DNA of 8,616 nucleotides from Fidelibacterota bacterium (GTDB lineage Bacteria > Fidelibacterota > Fidelibacteria > Fidelibacterales > DSDE01), in assembly GCA_011049095.1 (NCBI GenBank), contig DSDE01000079.1, positions 1-8,616 on the forward strand. Direction: 5' to 3'. Position 1 is the first letter of the stretch; each line of letters begins with the position of its first letter. The position numbers and the translations under genes were made by a program. This document shows positions 1 through 7,500 of the stretch, piece after piece. The notes under the pieces were generated by a model. The model was not told the DNA's origin, made no database searches, and saw only the letters and a list, made by a program, of their open reading frames with translations.

Positions 1-1319
1 TCGCCTTCAAAAAGATTCATCCGGCTGGGAGAAAAGGGATTGGGATAGGCGCTGATGACGGCTTTTGACCGATCTGCAAAACCGCTAACCCGTCGGATCA
101 GCTCCCAGCTTAGACCCCAATCACCCGTTTTTGCCAGGCCATCGCCGGTTCCAGCCCAAAGAAAAGCGGCAGAATCAACCTGTAGGGCGTAGATTTCATT
201 TGAGTAGAGTCTCTCGCCGCTGACTTTGTCAACGGGATAGCCTAATTTTATCCAGCTCCAGCCATCACCGGAAAGCCAAGCGCCAGTTGAGCTGCTTACC
301 AGCCAGTTATTTCGCCAGGAGCTGACATTATAGACTCGAACGTTTTCTAAAGCGCTGCGCCAATATAGGACGCCCATACTGTCAATATAACTATAGGCCA
401 GGGACCTGTATTCATTGGCGCCTAAAGCGGGAAGAGTGCCGGCAAGCAAGTTTCCAAAAGAATCAAGATGAAGGGCCACCACAAAATTTCCGGTGATGCC
501 GGAATTATTGGCATTGTATTTTCGCCAGGTCTTGCCATCATCATAGCTGACATTGATGCCGGCGGCAGTGCCAATGGCCACAAAATCGCCTTTTGCTACG
601 ACACTGAAACTTTCGTGATTATAATTGCCCCGCAAATTGAGGTCTGGACGATCCACTGGCGAGTAGTCGAAATTGCCTATTGAATTGGTATTGAGGACGT
701 CCTGATTATCCGGTGGCAAAATGACCCGTTTCCAAGTTTTTCCCAGGTCTGTGCTGCGGCGGGCGCCACCGGCGAAACTGGCGGCATAAAGAATTGTGTC
801 ACCTTGAGAATTGACTGTAACCGCCAGGTCATACGTGATATTGTCAATGGGGACAACGATGGGCAATGCCCGGACGGTATCGCCATTCACGATGACAAAA
901 TTTGAATCGGGATGGTCCATCGGCTGGCGAAAATGGCGCCAACTGAGTCCGCCATCTGGAGAATGGGATATTCCGCCACCGGTGCCGGAAACCTCTTCAA
1001 CGCCGGCGCTGTCAAAGGCTGAGGCAATCCAGATATGATTTCCCAGCGTCGTGATGGCTGAAATACCGCCATAGGCCATCCCCGCGGTGGTGCTGTAATA
1101 GGTGTAGAAGCTTTCGCCACTGTTTCTGCTGATAGAGAGCCCGGCGCCAGAAGCCAGCAGAATAGTGCTGTCATTCATAACCCAGATGTCGCTTATTCCA
1201 TTGCTGCCAATGCCCGGGTAGAGATCGTCATCGTTGCCGCTGAGTTGAAAGGATTCTGCCAAAAAAGCTCGACCATAAAGCATCGTCACAAAGGTGACTA
1301 AGACAAGTATTTTTTTCAT
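1..1319 (-). CDS. Secreted Asp-box (BNR-type) beta-propeller protein, probable T9SS cargo, 3' end outside window
   Basis: An uninterrupted frame of 439 codons starts at the ATG at 1319 and runs off the left edge. The N-terminus (MKKILVLVTFVTMLYGRA) is a Sec signal peptide, with the cleavage site probably after A18 or A21. The body shows six Asp-box-like turns of the form S-x-D-x-G-x-S/T-W: SRNSGESF (64-71), SPDGGLSW (120-127), STDLGKTW (189-196), SYDDGKTW (258-265), SGDGWSW (350-356) and TGDWGLSW (398-405). Each follows hydrophobic strand segments such as NHIWIAS or FLWAGT. This pattern fits a six- or seven-bladed propeller related to sortilin/BNR or photosystem-stability-factor-like folds. 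Right after the last blade comes SAYPNPFSP (423-431), the typical opening of a T9SS type A sorting domain or a FlgD-like Ig domain; about 70-80 more residues would be expected. It overlaps the lipoprotein gene by 4 nt. Substrate or partner is unknown. It might be a PorZ-like surface component, but that is not supported beyond the fold type. Confidence 0.8.
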   Translation of the reverse strand, partial: MKKILVLVTFVTMLYGRAFLAESFQLSGNDDDLYPGIGSNGISDIWVMNDSTILLASGAGLSISRNSGESFYTYYSTTAGMAYGGISAITTLGNHIWIASAFDSAGVEEVSGTGGGISHSPDGGLSWRHFRQPMDHPDSNFVIVNGDTVRALPIVVPIDNITYDLAVTVNSQGDTILYAASFAGGARRSTDLGKTWKRVILPPDNQDVLNTNSIGNFDYSPVDRPDLNLRGNYNHESFSVVAKGDFVAIGTAAGINVSYDDGKTWRKYNANNSGITGNFVVALHLDSFGNLLAGTLPALGANEYRSLAYSYIDSMGVLYWRSALENVRVYNVSSWRNNWLVSSSTGAWLSGDGWSWIKLGYPVDKVSGERLYSNEIYALQVDSAAFLWAGTGDGLAKTGDWGLSWELIRRVSGFADRSKAVISAYPNPFSPSRMNLFEG

Positions 1320-2842
1320 GGATTCACCTGTATGGAAATGGTGCGCATTGCCAATTCATTACTGCGGTCTCGCACCCATATTCTGTAAAACCAGGTGCCG
1401 GCAGTGCTGCTGCTGTCCCAGACAAGAGGAATATAGTATTCTCCTGCGCTGAGCTGTAAGACAGACCTCTCACTGCTGAATTCTGCATCGGAGGGAGATT
1501 TTTCGCGATAGGTGACGGCGGCGATATCAGCCAGACCGTTTTCATCACTAACTGAGATAAAAATTGTATCCCGCATCGCGCTTTGTGGTCGGCTAACAGT
1601 GCTGTTATAACTGATATTTGAGTAAAAGGGCGTGATATTTACCAGAGTAAAGCCGAGTGTATCGCTGCGGCTTATATTATGTCTCCGGTCTTGAATTTCA
1701 CCATAGATGAAAAATTGACCGAAGTCAGCATCCTCTGGAAGGCGCAGATTTACAGTGTAAATATCGTCATCAGCGTGGGCGTCGCCACTGGTGCCGTCAT
1801 TAAAGATTGAAAAATCTGCTATGGAACTAAATTCACCTGCCGGACTCTTAATATAGAAGTGGAACCCCGTGATGTCATCGGGACCATTATCATCTTTTGC
1901 TTCCATAAAAATTCGCAGCGGTGTGATATTGTCCACCTGTTTGGGGATGCTCTCCTGCTCCAGCTTAAAGCTGAGAATCTCAGGGGGCAGGTTTTGATAA
2001 ATGACAATAGTATCATAGACAAAAAGACTGAAATTTCCAGCCCGGTCTTTGGCTTGATAGCGAAAAATATTTCGTGCCAGGCGGTTTGTGGAGGCAATTT
2101 CCAGTCCTGCACTGTAGCGCTGATCGGCTGCTATTGAATCAGCGCCGATGCCAGTATCGTGGAGATACCAAGCAGGGCTGCTGCGCCACTCCTGGGGATT
2201 ATCAATACTTTGCACTTCATAGCCGACATAAACGATATCCTCAGGCCCATTGGGGTCATAAAGCTCAGCCACGACAATAACAGTATCATAAAGCCCTGGC
2301 TCCGGACGAATGATAGTATCCGGCGAGCTGATACTGAGGATTTGGGGCGGCAGATTAGCTCTGATAATGCTCTCTATTCTTAGGGCCTCAGCTTCATTTA
2401 AATCGGCATCTGTAGCGTGAAAGGTGATTTCAAGGATCGTCTCTGTCGTATCGCTGAAAAACCAAGCCGTGGAAGCGCCAAAAACATGGTCTCCGGGAAT
2501 ATGATCACCATTGAGGCCATCATCATTCAAGGTCAATAAAAGAAGCGTATCGCCACTGCTGATGCTGCAGTTAACGATGAGGCTTTGAATATCATTGTCG
2601 TAGGCTTTTACCTGTAGCTGCATCTGCCTGAGAAATGAATTCAGCGATAGCTGGCCATCTTCCAGGCGTGGAATTTCGGGGTCAATCTGCTGCTGTTCCG
2701 GAGCCGTAGGGCCGCAGCCAATGAAACCCAGGCTGAGCATTAATAAAGAGACTAATAATCCATATCTCATTTTTTCAGTTATTTTCTGATTTTTGGGCGC
2801 TATTTCTATAGTCTTCATTTTAAAATCTTTATTTATCTTCAT
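1316..2842 (-). CDS. Lipoprotein with Ig-like repeats and acidic GD-turn motifs (choice-of-anchor X-like)
   Basis: The longest frame is 508 residues and has no recognised enzymatic domain. Residues 25-43 form a lipoprotein signal peptide ending in FIGC with C43 as the predicted lipidated cysteine, so the protein should be anchored in an envelope membrane. The mature part contains repeated beta-sandwich-like units introduced by LPPQILS (164-170), LPPEILS (285-291) and ITPFYSN (403-409). Within or before these come acidic turns: NDDGLNGDHIPGDHVF (106-121), HDTGIGADSIAADQRY (228-243) and FNDGTSGDAHADDDIY (347-362). These resemble the DDG-GD-GD-Y motif of choice-of-anchor X domains. Each unit also carries DxNG(P/L)xDI (196-203, 317-324, 432-440), which may bind calcium. 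Three starts are possible: 2842 (overlapping prmA by 14 nt), 2818 and 2770. Coordinates give the longest frame, but 2770 gives the most natural signal peptide (Cys at position 19). A structural or ligand-binding surface role is inference. Confidence 0.8.
   Translation of the reverse strand: MKINKDFKMKTIEIAPKNQKITEKMRYGLLVSLLMLSLGFIGCGPTAPEQQQIDPEIPRLEDGQLSLNSFLRQMQLQVKAYDNDIQSLIVNCSISSGDTLLLLTLNDDGLNGDHIPGDHVFGASTAWFFSDTTETILEITFHATDADLNEAEALRIESIIRANLPPQILSISSPDTIIRPEPGLYDTVIVVAELYDPNGPEDIVYVGYEVQSIDNPQEWRSSPAWYLHDTGIGADSIAADQRYSAGLEIASTNRLARNIFRYQAKDRAGNFSLFVYDTIVIYQNLPPEILSFKLEQESIPKQVDNITPLRIFMEAKDDNGPDDITGFHFYIKSPAGEFSSIADFSIFNDGTSGDAHADDDIYTVNLRLPEDADFGQFFIYGEIQDRRHNISRSDTLGFTLVNITPFYSNISYNSTVSRPQSAMRDTIFISVSDENGLADIAAVTYREKSPSDAEFSSERSVLQLSAGEYYIPLVWDSSSTAGTWFYRIWVRDRSNELAMRTISIQVNP
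1324..1329 (-). promoter_or_regulatory. Shine-Dalgarno AGGTGA before the beta-propeller gene
   Basis: AGGTGA on the minus strand lies 4 nt upstream of the ATG at 1319 (AGGTG is 5 nt upstream), inside the last codons of the lipoprotein gene. The ATG overlaps that gene's TGA stop as ATGA. The motif supports this start and suggests translational coupling of the two genes. Confidence 0.55.
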
Positions 2843-3668
2843 TTTTCATCGCTAAAATGGCGCTCCATTCTCCCTTCTCTTTACTTTCAATAAGTTGAAA
2901 GCCCTTTTCTTTTAGGGCATTTTTGACCTGGGGTAAATCTGTCGTCAATAAACCCGAGAGCAGCATTCTCGTTGGATTTTCACCAATTTTTTCAAAATGG
3001 TCCAGCAGTGGTAGAATTACTCTTTTCTCAATATTTATCAGCAGCCAGTCTGCGTTGCTTCGCTGCATTTTCAGCGCGTCTGCCACGTAATATTCGATAT
3101 TAGAAATTTGATTGAGGGCCAGGTTTTCGGCCATATTTTCCAAAAAGAGCTCATCATAGTCAAAAGCGTTAACAGGATAAGCGCCGAGTTTAGCCGCTGC
3201 AATGGCCAAAATGCCACTGCCGCAGCCGATGTCATACAGACTGCCACCGCGAAAATGTTTTTCCAGGATTTCTAATGCAAGTTGGGTGCTTTCATGGGTG
3301 CCAGTGCCAAAGGCCTGTCCCGGCTGGATGACAATGCAGTGCTGGCCGGCTTGCAGCTCTGGCAAATCCCAGGGTGGCGCGACCCAGAACTTTTTTCCAA
3401 TCCGCAATGGCGAGAAATTTTCCTTCCAGCGCTGATTCCAGTCTTGTCCAGGTATCACGCTGATGTCCAGATGCTGTGGCGGCAGTTCTTTCCGTAGGCG
3501 AGCAATCAGCTCTTCGCTGCCATCTCTGAGTATCCAGGCGATGAGAGCCGTGTCGGTGGTCTCGATTCCCGGCACTAATCCCTCCTCCATAAGCATGTCC
3601 AGCAGGACCTCATATTCCTCTTTTGCTGGAATGGCTACGCGCAAATATTCCGGGTATTTTTTCTCCAT
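2829..3668 (-). CDS. prmA: Ribosomal protein L11 methyltransferase PrmA
   Basis: PrmA is a cytosolic S-adenosylmethionine-dependent enzyme that methylates lysines and the N-terminus of ribosomal protein L11. The frame starts with three consecutive ATGs (3674, 3671, 3668). I chose the third because AGGA (3677-3674) lies 5 nt upstream of it, giving 279 residues. Numbering from the first ATG (281 residues), an N-terminal substrate-recognition domain covers about 1-75, followed by a conserved bridge with W79, W83 and FWVAPPW at 96-102. The Rossmann methyltransferase domain has AFGTGTHES at 121-129 and the SAM-binding loop DIGCGSGILAIAAAKLGA at 148-165. The usual ANI motif is INI here, but the Asn (N214) is kept. 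LLSGLL at 238-243 and GEW at 268-270 match the family's C-terminal signatures. Length is normal. It is a housekeeping gene in an envelope-gene cluster, and its start lies 1 nt (first ATG) or 7 nt (chosen ATG) after the M28 gene's stop. Confidence 0.93.
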   Translation of the reverse strand: MEKKYPEYLRVAIPAKEEYEVLLDMLMEEGLVPGIETTDTALIAWILRDGSEELIARLRKELPPQHLDISVIPGQDWNQRWKENFSPLRIGKKFWVAPPWDLPELQAGQHCIVIQPGQAFGTGTHESTQLALEILEKHFRGGSLYDIGCGSGILAIAAAKLGAYPVNAFDYDELFLENMAENLALNQISNIEYYVADALKMQRSNADWLLINIEKRVILPLLDHFEKIGENPTRMLLSGLLTTDLPQVKNALKEKGFQLIESKEKGEWSAILAMKNEDK

Positions 3669-3673
3669 CATCA

Positions 3674-3677
3674 TCCT
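3674..3677 (-). promoter_or_regulatory. Shine-Dalgarno (AGGA) deciding the prmA start
   Basis: On the minus strand the junction reads TAGGATGATGATGGAG. The M28 gene's stop TAG overlaps an AGGA motif, followed by three in-frame ATG codons. Spacing from AGGA is only suitable (5 nt) for the third ATG at 3668; the first ATG overlaps the motif itself. This supports a start two codons downstream of the longest frame, and reinitiation by ribosomes that terminate at the same spot. Confidence 0.6.
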
Positions 3678-4593
3678 ATTTTTGCTGTCTCAGCCAATGT
3701 AAAAGCACATTGCCCACCACTTCAAGGCTGTATGGAGAGCAATATTCCGGCGTGTCGTCGTGGGTGTGCCATACGTTATGGTTTTTGTTTGGATAGGCAA
3801 AGTCAATAATATTTATGGTGGAAATGCCACCGATTTCATTTAGGGGTACGTGGTCATCATAGACATAGCTTTTGATTTCGGGAATGAAAATATGGCCATA
3901 TCCCAGCTCATTAGCCAGTTTCCATATCTTTTCCATCAGGGCCGGATGATGCTGCATAGAATAGTATTCATAGTAGAGCGTCAGATCGGCGTCGCCCACC
4001 ATATCCAGGACTATGCCTTCCTGGGCTTTGGGAAGGATGATATTCCCCGCATAATAACGACTGCCCTGGCAAAACTCATGATTATGCTGGGGGCGGCCCA
4101 TATCTTCGCCATCCCAAAAAATGAGATCTAGGCCGATGGATGGCGGATTCTCTTTTAAGAGCTCCATCAGCGTCAGGAGAATCGCCACACCGCTGCCGCC
4201 GTCATTTGCCCCCAGAATCGGTTGGTCTCTGCGGGAATAGTCCGGGTCAAGATCAGCGACAGGTCGGGTGTCATAATGAGCCGAAAGCATAATCCGCCGA
4301 GCTTTTTCCGGATGGTATCTGACAATGATATTGTTCAGGGGGACGAATGTTTTGGCGTATGGATTCCAGCCGGTGAAGGGTTGCACTATGACAGTGTCTC
4401 CCAAAGCCTGACCATTTTCCATAAGCATTTTTTGGATTTTCTTATGTCCGGGGCTGCCTGGGTAGCGAGGTCCCAGCTCGATTTGTTTTTCCAGATGATA
4501 CCATGCGCGGCTGCCTGAAAAAATATCGCCGGCCTGACTAAGGAGCAGCGCCGGAAAAATCAGTATCAAAATGACTTTTATACTCTTCATCAT
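3676..4593 (-). CDS. Exported M28-family glutaminyl-peptide cyclotransferase-like metallohydrolase
   Basis: This 305-residue zinc metallohydrolase of peptidase family M28 most resembles bacterial glutaminyl cyclases, which convert N-terminal Gln to pyroglutamate. Residues 1-21 form a signal peptide (Lys, hydrophobic run, then LLLSQA), so it is probably periplasmic, or lipid-free in the outer envelope. Visible motifs are SAHYDTRP with H106 and D108; GANDGGSG with D131; FWDGEDMG with E163 as likely general base and D164 as ligand where many relatives have Glu; LDMVGDAD with D197; YDDH at 245-248; and VWHTHDDT with W275 and H276. The DDH plus WHT pair is typical of glutaminyl cyclases, but a plain aminopeptidase cannot be excluded. 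The first ATG directly follows the sprA stop TAA. The second ATG at 4590 is better placed 6 nt after GGA (4599-4597) and gives the normal start MKSIKV. The tight junction implies co-transcription with sprA. Confidence 0.82.
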   Translation of the reverse strand: MMKSIKVILILIFPALLLSQAGDIFSGSRAWYHLEKQIELGPRYPGSPGHKKIQKMLMENGQALGDTVIVQPFTGWNPYAKTFVPLNNIIVRYHPEKARRIMLSAHYDTRPVADLDPDYSRRDQPILGANDGGSGVAILLTLMELLKENPPSIGLDLIFWDGEDMGRPQHNHEFCQGSRYYAGNIILPKAQEGIVLDMVGDADLTLYYEYYSMQHHPALMEKIWKLANELGYGHIFIPEIKSYVYDDHVPLNEIGGISTINIIDFAYPNKNHNVWHTHDDTPEYCSPYSLEVVGNVLLHWLRQQK

Positions 4594-7500
4594 TTATCCG
4601 CGTATCAGGATATTGACTTTCAGGCCAAAATCCCGGCTTACTTTTTTTGGATTGATGGGTGTAGATGTTTCTCCATACATAAAGAAGGTGCTGCCGGTGA
4701 TATTGCGGCTGAATTGATAGCTGAGTTCTGGCTGAATTTTCCAGTTGGTGTTCCATTCCGTGTGGTTGAATTTGCCTTCGACAAGGCGCCGCAGATAGAC
4801 ATCTCGTTTGGAATAGGTCATATTGAGGGATAAGTTAATGTTATTCTCCATATTTACCTTTTTATAGAATGGAATGGGAATTGTCATGCCGCCCCGCTTT
4901 GACCAGCCGATGGTAAAGGTGCCGCTGTTATTGAGTGTGCGGCGGGTATCTATCTGCTCATTGATGATATCCACCGTACGGTTAAAGCGAAATTTAGTAT
5001 CAATATCATTTTTAAAGATGATGGAGATGCCAACAAGGGGGGAAAAGTTTTGTGAAAAGCTATGGGATGTGGTGTCACCGTTTTGGTAGCTCAGTTTTTC
5101 CTGTCCGCTGAAGGCATGGTCAATGGAAAAGCTTTTGGTCCACTTTGTCAGCCATTTATAGCTGTTCAGGCCTGACCATTTAATGTTCCAGTCTGCCATG
5201 GGAAAGCCCTCTTTGCCAGTTTCGCCTAATGGCAGATAAGAGCGCACGAGGCTCTCGTTGTGGGTGGCGCCGCTTTTATTGTCAGAGCGCTGAATTCTGA
5301 AATTGAAACCGGTGCTTATTTTATTGGTCAGCTTGTAGCCGCTGCGGACCGAAAAGTTGCGATTTGTGTTTGTTTTTACGGCGTTTGTGCCGACAATGTC
5401 ATAAAGGAGAATCTCTGCGGGGGTCTCGGCAAAGCCCAGGCGATAGCGCCAGTCCACATAATCAATCATATGGCCAGTGCTGTCGTATGGCTGCTCCGTT
5501 AATGAGGAGTCAATGCGTGTCATTAAAGCAATACCGCTGTGATTTAAGGTCTTTTTTTCATCGATTGAAACCTGAATAGGCTGAATGCGGGTGATGCCCT
5601 CTTTAAGTATATTTCCTATAGAAAATCCCTTTTTTGGTTTTTTGTTGTCTTCAGAGGGCTTCTGTGTATTAGGTTTAGCTGCCCCGGGTCTGCTACCAGG
5701 CCGGCCACCGGGTCTGCCTGGAGTCGTGGAGCTCTTGGGGGCGCCTTTCGTAAAGCTGTCAATTATTTTTTTCGGATCTAAGCTGAATGAGCTGCCTAAG
5801 TTTCGGGTATTGCCTGCATTGAAATAGGGCAGATCAATGCTGTTATTGGCGGTAAATGAGCTGCTGTAATTAAATTTGGGGGTGAACCAAGAGCTGATTT
5901 TGGGAGAGAAATTGGCAGAGCTTACTTCAGAATAGTTTCCAACAAAGCCAGGGTCCAAATTTTCCACGGCGGCCCACTTGTCATTCAGATACTTATCCAG
6001 GGTACTGGACTGATTTTGGCTATAGGTAAAAGAGAGGACGTCAAAGGGCGAATAGCCTGTATTGAAGCTCCGCTTCAAGGTCAGTGTTGGGTTATAGGTT
6101 GATTCACCCTGCCACGGCTGATTGATGCGTTTATTTTCCACGCCGTCGATGCTGTATTTAAATCCTGTGGGTTTCCAGTATAATTTTTTGTTTTCCCACT
6201 TTTTTCCATAATACGGAATCCACTTGAGCCAAGGGATACCATCACCCTTATTGAATTTAACATCGTAATCAAATTTTCCTGCATAGTTTAAAGTACTGTT
6301 GAGTTTGGTCAGCCGGTCGCTGCGAGTTTGCTCGGAATAGGAAAAATTGGCGCTGGCGGCATCAATGGTATATTTTGCCAGCCAGAAATCTGATTTTGAA
6401 TTTTTCCTTAAAGAAGTATTTAAGCCCTGTTTTTGGGTAAGTGCAATGAGGCTGTCCGGCACGGTACTCATCCGGATATCGCTGCCGGGAAAATACTTCG
6501 GCGTATTTTTCGATTCTGAGTAGTTCAATACAACAGGCATAAGAATATTCCAGGCTTTGGGCAGGAGCCGATGGGGATTGAGTTTAATATTAATATTATA
6601 GCTCTCTTTATCCTGGAGATTGCTGGCATCGCCTGTTTTTCCCCGAGAAGTGCTGAGGGGGTCTTTTTGATTGACCTGATGAAATTCTGCTTCTTCATAA
6701 CTGGCATTAAAGTTTATGGAGGCCAAGCCGGCAATATCGAGATCAAAAGTACCACGAAAGGCGATGCCTTTTTCACGCAGCGGATCGCTGACTCGCAGTT
6801 CATTCAGCCAGATTTCGCCGGTATAGCTGGCATCTCCTACATTGCGCACACCAGCAAGAAATTTATTGATTCGGGAAAATGAGGGCTCGCCAATAACCCG
6901 GTAAATCTGGCCTGTTGAGTTATTAGTAAATTGTCGAACTCTGCCATCCTCTGAAAAAAAGTAAGTAAAATTCAGGGTATCTTTAGGTGGATTATTGGCG
7001 CTGTATTCTTTCAGGCGGGTTATTTCATCAAAAAGCAGCTCGAGATTGTTGCGTTCATCCCAGCCGGCATAAACCGGTGTTTCAATTTCGTAGTAGTCCG
7101 TCAGCTCTGCGCCAGCGCTTCTGCCTAACCGCAGAAAAAAGCGTATGGGCGGCTCAATATAGCTTCTCAGCCCCTCATCGCCATGGACAAACATTTTGAT
7201 AGATTTATAGGTGAGGTAATTTTCTTCCTGCCAGAGGGTCTTTTGCGCCACGGCAATATTACCAGGATTTAGCTGGGCAATTTTTAATGCCAATGACTGT
7301 TCTTTGCTGCGGATATTATAAACGCGGTCCAGCTTACCCTGCACGCCATCGGGAGGTTCATATTCCGGGTTGTCTTCTGTGTTGATAACCGTTACAGAGA
7401 AGCGCTCATCATCGAGGACATATCTGGCGCTGTCATCTTCGGCGATGCCCAGCTCCTGCCATTCGTTGCCCACAAGACCGATGGAGGCAAATTGCACCGA

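Noticed and set aside
468..683. Plus-strand open frame over the propeller gene
   Set aside because: It lies wholly opposite the long minus-strand frame that has a signal peptide and regular Asp-boxes; no recognisable protein features and no ribosome binding site seen.
887..1174. Minus-strand 95-codon frame near the start of the propeller gene
   Set aside because: It is an out-of-frame shadow inside the 1319-1 gene. The correct frame encodes the clear signal peptide and BNR repeats.
1..1319. Possible plus-strand or non-coding region, because no long closed frame exists here
   Set aside because: Reverse-complement translation gives an uninterrupted 439-codon protein. It only appears absent because its stop codon lies beyond the left edge.
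2750..2850. Rho-independent terminator after prmA
   Set aside because: The stretch is AT-rich but I see no GC-rich stem followed by a T run on the minus strand, and the downstream gene overlaps or closely follows.
4538..4756. Minus-strand 72-codon frame across the sprA-M28 junction
   Set aside because: It is out of frame with both genes and spans the sprA C-terminus and the M28 signal peptide, both of which are well supported.
5585..5827. Plus-strand Pro/Leu-rich open frame
   Set aside because: It is the reverse complement of the GRPG-rich linker of SprA; the composition is a by-product of that coding sequence.
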